Source: Vibrio sp. CDRSL-10 TSBA
GTDB taxonomy: Bacteria > Pseudomonadota > Gammaproteobacteria > Enterobacterales > Vibrionaceae
Assembly: GCA_039696685.1 (NCBI GenBank)
Contig: CP155566.1
Span: 1 to 64,000, forward strand
Direction of reading: 5' to 3'
DNA: 64,000 bases
Positions 12,889 to 22,654 of the stretch are shown here, one piece after another (position 1 is the stretch's first letter; every line of letters begins with the position of its first letter). The position numbers and the translations under genes were made by a program. Below the pieces are notes generated by a model that did not search any database, was not told the origin of the DNA, and was given only the letters and a program-made list of their open reading frames with translations.

Positions 12889-13137
12889 TCACGCCAGACC
12901 TTTTTTTATCAGGAACTGGTACGGCAGTTCATCGGTCTTGGCTGCCAGCAACTGGTGATCCATAAAACGGCAGAAACTCGGGATATCGCGCGTGGTAGAC
13001 GGATCGTCTGCTTTAATCAGCAGCACGTCGCCGTCTTGCATGGTGCGCATTGTCTTCCTGACCATCATCACTGGCTCGGGGCAGCGTAATCCTTCCGCTT
13101 CTAACGTTAACGTGGCTAATTCAGGATTAAAAGTCAT
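12889..13137 (-). CDS. tusA: Sulfur carrier protein TusA
   Basis: 82-residue sulfur-transfer protein that takes persulfide sulfur from IscS for 2-thiouridine formation in tRNA. The catalytic cysteine lies in the family motif [36 protein letters not shown] is also typical of TusA. I choose the ATG at 13137 ([10 protein letters not shown]), preceded by AGGT; the frame extends two codons to a TTG without better support. Single gene on the minus strand. Confidence 0.94.
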   Translation of the reverse strand: MTFNPELATLTLEAEGLRCPEPVMMVRKTMRTMQDGDVLLIKADDPSTTRDIPSFCRFMDHQLLAAKTDELPYQFLIKKGLA

Positions 13138-13274
13138 GGTCAAACCTAATTGATGTCACAAATCAGACTCAGATGATACTGGTGAGGAAAAAATATTCAA
13201 TAACCACTTGGCAAAGTGATCTTTTTGTTTTAATTTAGTTAACAAGTTGGTAACAAAATTCGAAGGGGTGCAAG

Positions 13275-13460
13275 ATGTTAACAGCACTAGACAGACTGAC
13301 CATCTACTCGGTTCTGTGTTTTATTTCGTTCTGCGCCCTCGTTATGCGGTCTCCGGTTGAGACCTCATTAATGCCATTATTTGGTGTAAGTGCTTCGCTT
13401 TTTGGAATCTGGCTCGAGATGCGCCGCTGGCAAGGCACATCGGAAGAGCAGGAAAACTAA
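13275..13460 (+). CDS. Small hydrophobic protein of unknown function
   Basis: 61 residues with one or two membrane segments (TIYSVLCFISFCALVM and LMPLFGVSASLFGIWL), then a short charged tail RRWQGTSEEQEN. A strong GAAGGGG ribosome site is spaced correctly before the ATG, and a hairpin terminator follows at 13523. Function not recognised. Confidence 0.65.
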   Translation: MLTALDRLTIYSVLCFISFCALVMRSPVETSLMPLFGVSASLFGIWLEMRRWQGTSEEQEN

Positions 13461-13522
13461 CACACACTTGTCAAACTACGCTCAGATACATTCCGACACT
13501 ATCCCCAGTTTTCTTGGGCTTC

Positions 13523-13549
13523 CCCGCTGTGAAAGGCGGGATTTTTTTT
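13523..13549 (+). terminator. Terminator between the small gene and the LysR gene
   Basis: CCCGC / GCGGG stem (13523-13527, 13536-13540) followed by ATTTTTTTT. Its position argues that the LysR gene starts downstream of it. Confidence 0.7.
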
Positions 13550-13597
13550 GCCTGTTGGTTACACTCTGCAGTATCGCTTGTTAATCCGGAATTAGCC

Positions 13598-14551
13598 GTG
13601 GAACTGGAAGATATTTACCGTCGTGATTTGAATTTGCTGGTGGCGTTGCGGGTCCTGGTGGAAGAGTGCAGTGTCAGCAAGGCGGCTGAGCGCCTCAGCC
13701 TGAGTCAGTCGGCGATGAGCCGGGTGCTGGGGCGGCTGCGCAGTCTGCTCGACGACCCCCTGTTTACCCGTCATGGTCAGCACTTAATCCCGACCGAAAA
13801 AGCGCTGCGTGTTAATCAGGCACTGGGCGAACCGCTGGAATCGTTACGTCAGTTATTGTCACCGCCGGAATTTGATCCCGCTTGTTGTACCCAGACGTTT
13901 ACCATTGCGACCACAGATTACGCCATGCAGACTATTTTGCCGTTTGCTCTGCCGCGTATATATCAGCAGGCACCACAGGTGGCCATTGAGTTGCTGCCGC
14001 TGCAACACGAACGGCTGAGCGAACAGCTGACTTATGATGGCGCGGATCTGGCGATTTGCCGTCCGACCCGCTCGATTGAACCGCTGCACAGTGAGATTCT
14101 CGGCCGGGTCGGGGTGCTGTGTCTGATGTCGCGTCACCATCCGCTGGCCCGGCAAACCATGACGCTGGCGGATTATCAGGCGGCGCCGCATGCCATGATC
14201 GCCATCAGTGACGGGGTAAAAGCGCTGCTTGATCAGGCACTGCAAGGGTTGCCGCCACGTCGTATGGTGCTGCGCGCTTACCATCTGGAAGCGGCTCTGG
14301 CGATTATCGACACCATGCCGCTGATCATTACTGTCCCGGCTGATCTGGCGTTTTTGGTCGCCGAACGACATGATTTGGTGGCCAAACCGCTGCCGTTTGC
14401 CTTTACCCCTTTTGATTACTCAATGATCTGGCATCCGCGCTGCCACCATTCGCCGGCCCAGGAGTGGTTGCGGGCGGTGGTTAAGCAGGAGTGCAGTAAA
14501 CTGATTGCCACACGGGTGACAGAGATGGGGCTGGAAAGTCCGGAGCCCTGA
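13598..14551 (+). CDS. LysR-family transcriptional regulator
   Basis: 317 residues from the GTG at 13598 (VELEDIYRRDLNLLVALRVL). The N-terminal winged helix has the expected pattern: ECSVSKAAERLSLSQSAMSRVLGRLRSLLDDPLFTRHG. A periplasmic-binding-fold effector domain follows. The frame is open 28 codons further upstream, but that stretch contains a terminator, so the later start is preferred. It converges on acuI (21 bases between stops). The target is not evident. The style (NLLVALRVLVEE, FTRHGQHLIPTEKA) resembles the NodD/LeuO-like branch. Confidence 0.85.
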   Translation: MELEDIYRRDLNLLVALRVLVEECSVSKAAERLSLSQSAMSRVLGRLRSLLDDPLFTRHGQHLIPTEKALRVNQALGEPLESLRQLLSPPEFDPACCTQTFTIATTDYAMQTILPFALPRIYQQAPQVAIELLPLQHERLSEQLTYDGADLAICRPTRSIEPLHSEILGRVGVLCLMSRHHPLARQTMTLADYQAAPHAMIAISDGVKALLDQALQGLPPRRMVLRAYHLEAALAIIDTMPLIITVPADLAFLVAERHDLVAKPLPFAFTPFDYSMIWHPRCHHSPAQEWLRAVVKQECSKLIATRVTEMGLESPEP

Positions 14552-14571
14552 GCAGGCTCCGGTTGTGAGAA

Positions 14572-15553
14572 TTACAGCTTGATGACCACGCGGCCGGTGA
14601 CCTGGCCATTGGTGATGTCTTCGGCGAACTGCGGCGCCTGTTCGAGCATAATTTCATGGCACGCCTGGTCGAAATAGCTGCTCGGCAGCAGATCCACCAG
14701 CTGTTGCCAGGCGGCGATACGTTTGTCACGCGGGCACTGCACGGAATCGACCCCTTGCAGACGCACGTTACGCAGGATAAACGGCATTACCGTGGTCGGC
14801 AGATCAAAGCCACCGGCCAGGCCGCAGGCGGCGACCGCGCTGTTGTAATCCATCTGCGACAGCACTTTGGCCAGTACCTGGCTGCCGACCGTATCAATCG
14901 CACCGGCCCACAACTGTTTCTCCAGCGGACGAGCCGGCTGGGCAAATTCATTGCGGTCAATAATGCGCTTGGCACCCAATTGTTGCAGCAGCGGGCCGTT
15001 TTGCTCACTGCGTCCGGTCACTGCCGCAACCTGATAGCCGAGTGTGGCCAGCAGAGTAACGGCCACCGAGCCGACGCCACCGCTGGCACCGGTGACCAGC
15101 ACTTCGCCAGAGCCGGGTTGCACGCCGGCGTCAATCAGGGCCTGCACGCACAGCATGGCGGTCAGACCGGCGGTACCTATCATCATCGCCTGACGAGCGT
15201 CCAGCCCGGCCGGCAGCGGCACCAGCCAGTCGGCGTTGAGACGCGCTTTTTGCGCCATCCCGCCCCAGTGGTTTTCACCCACGCCCCAACCGGTCAGTAC
15301 CACGGCATCACCGGGTTGATAGCGCTCATCAGCAGACTCCAGCACAGTTCCAGCCAGATCGATGCCCGGTACCATGGGGAAACTCACGAATGATTTTGCC
15401 TTTGCCGGTGATGGCCAGGCCATCTTTATAGTTCAATGACGAGTAATCGACCGCGATCAGCACTTCGCCGGATGGCAGCTGCGCCTCATCGATCGGCTCG
15501 ATAGTGGCGATGGTACGTTTGTCTTCCTGGTTGAGAATCAAAGCTTGAAACAT
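14572..15553 (-). CDS. acuI: Acrylyl-CoA reductase AcuI/YhdH-type oxidoreductase (frameshift at 15379-15383)
   Basis: Medium-chain dehydrogenase/reductase without a zinc site, related to AcuI, the NADPH-dependent acrylyl-CoA reductase. The start MFQALILNQEDKRTIATIEPI sits behind a GGAGAG ribosome site. GroES-like features (SLNYKDGLAITGKGKIIRE, GIDLAGTVLES) and the NADPH loop TGASGGVGSVAVTLLA are present. The frame is lost in REFPMVPG: the minus strand reads GAGTTTCCCCATGG where GAGTTCCCCATGG encodes EFPM. Removing one base gives 326 residues (E. coli: 324). Probably an assembly error. Confidence 0.9.
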
Positions 15554-15733
15554 GGAGCTCTCCACGGGTGGATAAAAGATACCGCTAAGTGTAGACCTGA
15601 TAGGTTGATGAATTAAATGAAACTTTAGCATTATATCTATGCATCAAAAGCATAATAAAAGTGTGGTTATGTCTGAGGGCTTTGGGGGCGGGAGGTTTGC
15701 GTCTTGGGGGGGGAATAAAGAGCGCAGCACGAT

Positions 15734-15763
15734 AAAAAAACAGCCACCGGCGGGCGGTGGCTG
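15734..15763 (-). terminator. Terminator of the ilvGMDA operon
   Basis: Minus-strand stem CAGCCACCG / CGGTGGCTG (15741-15763) followed by TTTTTTT (15734-15740), just beyond the ilvA stop codon. Confidence 0.87.
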
Positions 15764-15780
15764 CAGGCAGGACGACCTCG

Positions 15781-17313
15781 CTATTTGGCGAGGAAGAAAC
15801 GATAGGCCGGGTTATCGGTTTCGTCTTTATACTGATAGCCCAGTTCGACCAGGTGCGCAGAGAAGCGGCTCAGATCGTCAGCATCGAGTTCAAAACCACA
15901 CAATACACGGCCGTAATCGGCCCCGTGGTTGCGGTAGTTGAACAGGCTGATGTTCCAGTGGGTACCGAGGGTGCTGAGGAACTTAAGCAGCGCGCCCGGG
16001 TATTCCGGAAACTCAAAACTGTACAAGCGCTCTTTGAGTGGCTTGGACGGACGTCCGCCAATCATATAGCGAATGTGCAGCTTGGCCATTTCATCATCGG
16101 ACAAGTCCTGAACCGGATAACCGGACTGGCGCAGTTCGCCGATTATGGTTTTCAGCTCTTCCGGGCCGCCGAGCAGGCGGATACCGACAAATACGTTGGC
16201 CAGTTCGTCATCGCTGTAGCGATAGTTGAACTCGGTTACCGCCCGGCCGCCGATGATCTGGCAGAACTCAAAGAATGCGCCTTTGCGTTCCGGAATGGTG
16301 ACGGCCAGCAAGCCCTCACGTTTTTCACCCAGTTCGCAGCGCTCTGACACATAACGCAGGCCGTGGAAGTTGGTGTTAGCACCAGACAGCACGGTGGCCA
16401 GTTTCTGATCTTTGAGCTCATACTGCTCGGCGTATTTTTTCAGACCAGCCAGGGCCAGTGCGCCCGAAGGTTCAGCAATGGCACGCGTATCTTCGAAAAT
16501 ATCCTTCACTGCGGCGCAGATTTCATCGCTTGAAACGGTAATGTGGCCATCCAGATACTGCTGACACAGACGGAAGGTTTCATCGCCGATGCGTTTTACT
16601 GCCACACCGTCGGCAAACATGCTGACCTGATCCAGCACCACAGGCTCGCCGGCATCCAGCGCAGCTTTCAGGCAGGCCGAATCTTCCGGTTCAACCGCAA
16701 TCACTTTCACTTCCGGCATCAACTGTTTGACCAGCACCGCGACACCAGCCGCCAGACCGCCGCCGCCAACCGGGACAAAAATGTAGTTGAGGTGGCCGTT
16801 CTGCTGCAGCATTTCCATGCCGATGGTGCCTTGCCCGGCGATCACCAGCGGGTGATCGAACGGTGGCACAAAGGTGTAACCGAATTCGGCCGACAGGCGC
16901 TCCGCTTCCGCTTTGGCTTCGTCGAAGTTACTGCCGTGCAGGACCACGTTACCACCGAAGCCGCGCACGGCCGCCACTTTGATATCGGGTGTGGTGCGTG
17001 GCATCACGATCGTGGCCGGTACGCCCAGTTTGGTGCCGGACAGAGCCATGCCCTGGGCATGGTTACCGGCTGAGGCTGCGATCACCCCGGCGTTTCTCTG
17101 CTCTTCGGTCAGGTTGGCCAGCATGTTGTAGGCACCACGCAGCTTAAACGAGTGCACCGGCTGACGGTCTTCACGTTTAATTTGTACCTGGTTGCCGATA
17201 CGCGCGGACAAACGTGGCATATCCTGCAACGGCGTGACGGTGGCCACTTCGTAGACCGGAGCACGCAATACCTGGCGCAGGTAATCTGCGCCAGTTTGTT
17301 GGGTGAGCGTCAT
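15781..17313 (-). CDS. ilvA: Threonine ammonia-lyase (threonine deaminase), biosynthetic
   Basis: 510 residues (E. coli: 514). It converts threonine to 2-oxobutanoate, the committed step to isoleucine. The PLP lysine is K57 in PVHSFKLRGAYNM; the phosphate-binding glycine loop GGGG is at 183-186. Two ACT-like regulatory domains follow from about residue 330, as in the isoleucine-inhibited biosynthetic enzyme. It is the last gene of ilvGMDA, 3 bases after ilvD. The frame is intact. Confidence 0.97.
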   Translation of the reverse strand: MTLTQQTGADYLRQVLRAPVYEVATVTPLQDMPRLSARIGNQVQIKREDRQPVHSFKLRGAYNMLANLTEEQRNAGVIAASAGNHAQGMALSGTKLGVPATIVMPRTTPDIKVAAVRGFGGNVVLHGSNFDEAKAEAERLSAEFGYTFVPPFDHPLVIAGQGTIGMEMLQQNGHLNYIFVPVGGGGLAAGVAVLVKQLMPEVKVIAVEPEDSACLKAALDAGEPVVLDQVSMFADGVAVKRIGDETFRLCQQYLDGHITVSSDEICAAVKDIFEDTRAIAEPSGALALAGLKKYAEQYELKDQKLATVLSGANTNFHGLRYVSERCELGEKREGLLAVTIPERKGAFFEFCQIIGGRAVTEFNYRYSDDELANVFVGIRLLGGPEELKTIIGELRQSGYPVQDLSDDEMAKLHIRYMIGGRPSKPLKERLYSFEFPEYPGALLKFLSTLGTHWNISLFNYRNHGADYGRVLCGFELDADDLSRFSAHLVELGYQYKDETDNPAYRFFLAK

Positions 17314-17316
17314 AAG

Positions 17317-19158
17317 CTAGCCTCCTAGCTTAGATTTATCTCGCACCGCACCTTTGTCAGCACTGGTTGCCATGCTGGCATAAGCTTTTAGTGCAAATGA
17401 AACTTCACGTTGACGGTCAACCGGCTGCCAGCCGATTTGATCCTGCTCCACGCGACGCTGCTCCAGCTCCTGATCTGAGATCAGCAGTGAAATCGAGCGG
17501 TTCGGAATGTCGATGGCAATGCGATCGCCCTGTTTCACCAGGCCAATTGCACCGCCGTTGGCGGCTTCCGGAGAAGCGTGACCAATCGACAGGCCAGAGG
17601 TACCACCGGAGAAGCGGCCATCAGTCAGCAGCGCACACTCTTTACCCAGCCCCATGGATTTGAGGTAAGTGGTCGGGTAGAGCATTTCCTGCATACCCGG
17701 ACCGCCTTTTGGTCCTTCGTAGCGGATCACTACCACGTCACCGGCTTTCACTTTACCGCCCAGGATGCCTTCAACCGCATCTTCCTGGCTTTCGAATACC
17801 ACTGCCGGGCCTTCGAATTTCAGGATGCTCTCATCCACACCAGCGGTCTTAACAATACAGCCGTCCAGGGCGATGTTGCCTTTCAGTACGGCCAGACCGC
17901 CATCCTGACTAAAGGCGTGTTCTTTGGTACGGATACAACCTTGCTGACGATCGTCATCCAGCGTGTCCCAGCGACAGTCTTGGGAGAATGCCTGAGTGGT
18001 ACGGATCCCGGCCGGGCCTGCGCGGAAGAAGGTTTTGATCTCTTCAGCGTCGGTCTGAATTACATCGTACTGCGCCAACTGCTCAGCCAGCGACAGGCCA
18101 AGTACAGTGCGGGTGTCATCGTGCAGCAGACCGGCACGTTGCAGTTCACCCAGGATACCCATTACGCCACCGGCGCGGTGCACATCTTCCATATGGTATT
18201 TCTGCGTCGACGGCGCCACTTTACACAGGTGCGGAACCAGGCGTGACATGCGGTCTATATCGGTCATGTCGAAGTCCACTTCACCTTCCTGTGCCGCGGC
18301 CAGCAGGTGCAGTACCGTGTTGGTTGAACCGCCCATGGCGATATCCAGTGCCATCGCGTTCTCAAACGCATCTTTGGTTGCGATATTACGCGGCAGGGCC
18401 GTTTCGTCATCCTGCTGGTAGTAACGCTTGGTCAGTTCAACGATGCGGCGACCAGCGCTCAAAAACAGCTCTTTACGGTCGGCGTGAGTGGCCAGCAGTG
18501 AACCGTTACCCGGCTGGGACAGACCCAGAGCTTCGGTCAGACAGTTCATCGAGTTGGCGGTAAACATACCGGAACATGAACCACAGGTCGGACACGCTGA
18601 ACGTTCAATCTGTTCGCTCTGCTCGTCGGATACTTTCGGGTCGGCGCCCTGAATCATAGCGTCAACCAGGTCGAGCTTGATGATTTGATCAGACAGCTTG
18701 GTTTTACCCGCTTCCATCGGACCGCCGGAAACGAAAATGGTCGGAATGTTGAGGCGCATTGACGCCATCAGCATCCCCGGAGTGATTTTGTCACAGTTGG
18801 AGATACACACCATGGCATCGGCACAGTGCGCGTTGACCATGTATTCCACCGAGTCGGCAATCAGTTCACGTGATGGCAGTGAGTACAGCATACCGCCGTG
18901 ACCCATCGCAATGCCGTCATCGACCGCAATGGTGTTGAATTCTTTGGCGATACCGCCGGCCGCTTCGATTTCACGTGCCACCATCTGACCCAGGTCTTTC
19001 AGGTGAACGTGGCCGGGTACGAACTGGGTGAACGAGTTCACCACGGCGATGATCGGCTTGCCGAAATCTTCATCTTTTACGCCAGTGGCGCGCCACAGTG
19101 CACGGGCACCTGCCATGTTGCGACCGTGAGTGGTGGTCGCCGAACGATACTTAGGCAT
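17317..19158 (-). CDS. ilvD: Dihydroxy-acid dehydratase
   Basis: 613 residues (E. coli: 616). This iron-sulfur enzyme dehydrates dihydroxy acids to the keto-acid precursors of valine and isoleucine. Cluster cysteines lie in [13 protein letters not shown] and [18 protein letters not shown]. The C-terminal [14 protein letters not shown] motif is conserved. Between ilvM and ilvA in the same operon; 12 bases separate it from ilvM. Confidence 0.97.
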   Translation of the reverse strand: MPKYRSATTTHGRNMAGARALWRATGVKDEDFGKPIIAVVNSFTQFVPGHVHLKDLGQMVAREIEAAGGIAKEFNTIAVDDGIAMGHGGMLYSLPSRELIADSVEYMVNAHCADAMVCISNCDKITPGMLMASMRLNIPTIFVSGGPMEAGKTKLSDQIIKLDLVDAMIQGADPKVSDEQSEQIERSACPTCGSCSGMFTANSMNCLTEALGLSQPGNGSLLATHADRKELFLSAGRRIVELTKRYYQQDDETALPRNIATKDAFENAMALDIAMGGSTNTVLHLLAAAQEGEVDFDMTDIDRMSRLVPHLCKVAPSTQKYHMEDVHRAGGVMGILGELQRAGLLHDDTRTVLGLSLAEQLAQYDVIQTDAEEIKTFFRAGPAGIRTTQAFSQDCRWDTLDDDRQQGCIRTKEHAFSQDGGLAVLKGNIALDGCIVKTAGVDESILKFEGPAVVFESQEDAVEGILGGKVKAGDVVVIRYEGPKGGPGMQEMLYPTTYLKSMGLGKECALLTDGRFSGGTSGLSIGHASPEAANGGAIGLVKQGDRIAIDIPNRSISLLISDQELEQRRVEQDQIGWQPVDRQREVSFALKAYASMATSADKGAVRDKSKLGG

Positions 19159-19170
19159 ATTGTCTCTTCC

Positions 19171-19455
19171 TTAAGCGCAAATTTTTTGCTGTAAATTGTT
19201 GTTTGGGAGTTCGTTGCTTTTGATCGGCGTAACGTCGACGCTGCGAATGTCCCATAATTTTTCAATCTGGTTGGTCAGGGTGGTGATTGGTCGATCGCTG
19301 TCGACGATGATCTCCACGCTGGCAATTCTGCTTTCATGGTTCTGAGTGGCGGCAACCTGACGAATGATGAACCCGCGGTGACGCACGACACGCAGTACAC
19401 GCTCCAGCAGCACCGGTTTGTCGTCTGCTTTAATGTCGAGTAGATATCTTTGCAT
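19171..19455 (-). CDS. ilvM: Acetolactate synthase II small subunit
   Basis: 94-residue ACT-domain subunit that pairs with IlvG. MQRYLLDIKADDKPVLLERV and the segment VVRHRGFIIRQVAATQN match IlvM. It lies directly after ilvG in the operon. Length is near the E. coli value of 87. Confidence 0.94.
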   Translation of the reverse strand: MQRYLLDIKADDKPVLLERVLRVVRHRGFIIRQVAATQNHESRIASVEIIVDSDRPITTLTNQIEKLWDIRSVDVTPIKSNELPNNNLQQKICA

Positions 19456-19467
19456 AGTAAGCGTCTC

Positions 19468-21115
19468 CTAGGTGTTCTCTAACATGTCATTGTTGGACGC
19501 GCCCGGCGGTACCAACGGCCAGACGTTTTCTTCTTCGTCGATGGCAACATGCAGCAGGTAAGCGGTTTTACTGGCCAGCATTTCTTGCAGTGCCGGTTCC
19601 ACTTCTTCTTTACGGGTGATGGTTTTGCCAGGGATATCAAATGCTTTAGCCAGCATGATGAAATCCGGGTTGTCATCGAGAATGGTTTCGCTGTGGCGGC
19701 CGTCAAAGAACAGTGACTGCCACTGACGTACCATGCCCAGACGTTGGTTATTGAGCAGTACCATCTTGACCGGGATCTGGCGGCGTTTCAGCGTACCCAG
19801 CTCCTGGATGTTCATCATAAATGAACCATCACCAGTCACCAGAAACGGACTGGTCGTCAGGACGGGCTACTGCCGCGCCCATCGCTGCCGGCAGACCGAA
19901 GCCCATGGTGCCAAGGCCCGAGGAAGAGATAAAGTTTTGTGGCTGACGCGGCTGAATATGCTGCGCGGCCCACATCTGGTGCTGGCCAACATCGGTCGAT
20001 ACCATCGTGCTGTCCGGCATCATGTCAGACAGCTGCTTGAGCAGCAGCGGAGCGAAAATCAGCTCGCCCGGGTGGTCGTAACGCCACTTGAACCCACTGC
20101 GCAGACTTTCACTGTGGTGAACCCAGGATGAAATGTCGTGGCTCAGTTCCAGCTGCGGCAGGATGACATTGATGTCACCACGCAGCGCGGCGTGCGCCTG
20201 ACGCAGTTTGTTGAATTCGGCCGCATCGATGTCGATGTGAATCACTTTTGCGTGCGGGGCGAACGTATCCAGTTTACCAGTCACGCGGTCATCAAAACGT
20301 GCGCCGACCACGATCAGCAGATCGCTCTCCTGAACCACCAGGTTAGCGGCTTTAGTGCCGTGCATGCCCAGCATGCCGAGGTAATGCGGGTCGTGACGTT
20401 CGATGGTGCCAAGGCCTTTCAGGGTGCTGACCGAAGGCATCGGGTTTAAGCGCAGGAATTCGCGTACCGTTTCCGTAGCGTGAGCCAGTTGTACCCCGCC
20501 GCCGACATACAGCACCGGACGCTTGCTCTGTGCCAGCAGTGCCTGAGCTTCGCTCAGCTGGTCTGCGGTCACTTGTGGCATGGCTGGTGGAGTAAAGGCC
20601 GGCAGGACGGTGGTTGGCGCCTGAGCCAGTTGCACATCCTTAGCGATATCAACGATGACCGGACCAGGACGGCCGGTTTTGGCCACTTCGAACGCTTCAG
20701 CCAGCGTTGGTGCCAGTTCATTAATATCGGTAACGAGGTAACTGTGTTTGGTACAGGACAGAGACATACCGATCACATCCATTTCCTGGAAGGCGTCGGT
20801 GCCGATGTGGGAACTGGCAACCTGACCGGTAATAGCAACGAGAGGGACGGAATCAAGGAAGGCATCGGCCAGGCCGGTGACTAAGTTGGTGGCGCCTGGG
20901 CCGGAAGTGGCCATACATACTGCCACGTCCTGTGTGGATCTTGCCATGCCGATAGCGGCCATAGCAGCTCCCTGTTCGTGTCGGCACAGAATGTGCTCAA
21001 CACCACCATCATACAATGCATCATAGATTGGCATGATGGCGCCGCCGGGGTAACCAAAAACGGTTTTGATTCCCTGCTGTCTTAATGCGGCTACGACTAA
21101 TTGTGCACCTGTCAT
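19468..21115 (-). CDS. ilvG: Acetolactate synthase II large subunit (frameshift at 19842-19846)
   Basis: ThDP-dependent large subunit making acetolactate and acetohydroxybutyrate. Start at the ATG at 21115 ([25 protein letters not shown]) behind a strong AGGGAGG. GADE-type motifs are seen: [30 protein letters not shown], and the ThDP site [14 protein letters not shown]. The frame breaks right before VTGDG: the plus strand reads CCAGAAACGG instead of CCAGAACGG. With one base removed the protein is 548 residues, the same as intact E. coli IlvG. E. coli K-12 carries a natural ilvG frameshift, but the repeated lesion type here suggests an assembly error. Confidence 0.94.
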
Positions 21116-21254
21116 CGTAGGCCTCCCTGGCAGCGATCCGACTCGCTGTTTTGTGTTGTTGTGTTGTGCTTGCACGTCATGTGCGGGCTCCCATTCTTCC
21201 TATTATACTGAGTAAATTATCATCAGTATGTGCTTTTTTAAGTCTATTCAGTTG

Positions 21255-21292
21255 CAAAAAAACCCCCGGACTTTTCAGTGCGGGGGTTTTTT
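21255..21292 (-). terminator. ilv attenuator terminator
   Basis: On the minus strand an 11-bp stem AAAAACCCCCG / CGGGGGTTTTT (arms near 21258-21268 and 21281-21291) ends in a T run. It lies between the ilvL leader peptide and ilvG, the layout of a classic transcription attenuator. Confidence 0.85.
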
Positions 21293-21303
21293 GAATCTGG
21301 TCT

Positions 21304-21393
21304 TTATTTTGCGCCCACAAGCCCCCGCGCGGTCATAATCAGGACCACGATAATAAGGCTAATCAGAGAGTTGAAACGGGCGTATAAATTCAT
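21304..21393 (-). CDS. ilvL: ilvGMDA operon leader peptide
   Basis: 29-codon ORF starting MNLYARFNS and dense in the regulatory amino acids: LISLIIVVLI follows directly, then MTARGLVGAK and TAA. Ribosome stalling at Leu/Ile/Val codons would prevent formation of the downstream terminator at 21255-21292 and let ilvG be transcribed. It was found by reading the region rather than by length. Confidence 0.88.
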   Translation of the reverse strand: MNLYARFNSLISLIIVVLIMTARGLVGAK

Positions 21394-21600
21394 CTTACTT
21401 ATTCTGAATAATTGTCGTACCTGAGTACGAAAGTGTTTGCGTCCTTAGTGGTAACACACATTTCCGTTATCTGACAAGCAAAAACTCATTCTTTTTTCAT
21501 ATTCCGATTTTTGTGCGCCGGGTTATATAACCAGTCAGGCGCGGAGTAAGCAAGCTAATAGCCGGGCTGAATGGTTTTTAATCAATCACTAAGGACAGAC

Positions 21601-22530
21601 ATGGGACTTGCGATTATTCACAGCCGGGCTAGTATCGGCGTTCAGGCTCCGGAGGTGACGGTGGAAGTACACATCAGTAACGGTATGCCGGGTTTTACTC
21701 TGGTCGGACTGCCAGAGACCACAGTTAAAGAGTCGCGCGACCGGGTACGCAGTGCGATCATCAATTCCAAATTTGAATTTCCGGCCAAGCGGATTACTGT
21801 CAATCTGGCCCCGGCGGATCTGCCGAAAGAGGGCGGCCGTTTTGACCTGCCGATTGCGCTCGGTATTCTCGCGGCCTCAGAGCAGATCCCGGACAGCAAG
21901 CTGAATGAGCATGAATTTATCGGTGAGCTGGCGCTGTCGGGGGAGATCCGCAGTGTAAAAGGCGTCCTGCCGGCGGCGCTCGCGGCTAATCAGGCCCGGC
22001 GTCATCTGGTGGTGCCGCATTATAACGGCGATCAGGCTGCATTAGTCGGCGCGGATCGTCATCGCTCGGCGCAGACTCTGCTGGAGGTGTGCGCGGATTT
22101 GTGCGGTCAGCAGAGTTTGTCGCTGTTTCAGAGTGAGGCGACCGGGAGTGCGCCGCAAGCGAGTCGCGACCTGCAGGATATAATTGGTCAGCAACAGGGT
22201 AAGCGGGCGCTGGAGATAGCCGCGGCCGGCAATCATAATTTACTGTTCCTCGGCCCGCCCGGCACCGGCAAAACCATGCTTGCTTCGCGCTTGTGCGATC
22301 TGCTGCCGCAGATGAGCGATGCTGAAGCGATGGAGACGGCCTCGGTGGCGTCGCTGACTCAGCAGGAGATCAATCAGCACAACTGGAAACTGCGGCCGTT
22401 TCGCGCCCCGCATCATTCAAGCTCGATGGCAGCGTTGGTCGGAGGCGGAACGATTCCCCGTCCGGGCGAAATCTCGCTGGCGCATAACGGACTGCTGTTT
22501 TTAGATGAAATCATTTTTTTCTCAATTTAA
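21601..22530 (+). pseudogene. comM: comM (YifB) 5' part, interrupted by the island
   Basis: N-terminal 302 codons of ComM, a AAA+/Mg-chelatase-like helicase that extends branch migration during natural transformation. Start ATG 21601 (MGLAIIHSRASIGVQAPEVTVEVHIS) behind AAGGA. The LonC-like N-terminal domain precedes Walker A LGPPGTGKTML. The reading frame runs to Walker B LLFLDE and then into island DNA, ending at a TAA at 22530 after seven foreign codons. Joined to 42893-43510 it would give 507 residues, the expected length. Confidence 0.95.
22507..22511 (+). repeat. Left copy of the 5-bp GAAAT direct repeat at the island boundary
   Basis: GAAAT at 22507-22511 is repeated at 42893-42897. 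One copy is needed to restore comM (TTA GAT GAA ATG CCG GAG), so the pair is either a target duplication or the shared crossover core of the left and right junctions. Confidence 0.8.
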
Positions 22531-22600
22531 TTATATTGTCAATTGTTTATAAGTCTTTGATATTTATGCTTTATGTATTATTATTTATAATATTTTACTA

Positions 22601-22629
22601 TTGACACTTATCAAATGGCTGATAATACT
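22601..22629 (+). promoter_or_regulatory. Promoter for the island recombinase operon
   Basis: TTGACA at 22601-22606, a perfect sigma-70 -35 box, is followed after 17 bases by AATACT (22624-22629), with GATAAT overlapping at 22621. The first recombinase gene starts 26 bases later. Confidence 0.55.
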
Positions 22630-22654
22630 GAGTGTAATTAACTGAATTGATATA

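Noticed and set aside
13514..13597. Upstream start for the LysR regulator
   Set aside because: The extra 28 codons contain a hairpin terminator and low-complexity residues; the GTG at 13598 gives the normal family N-terminus.
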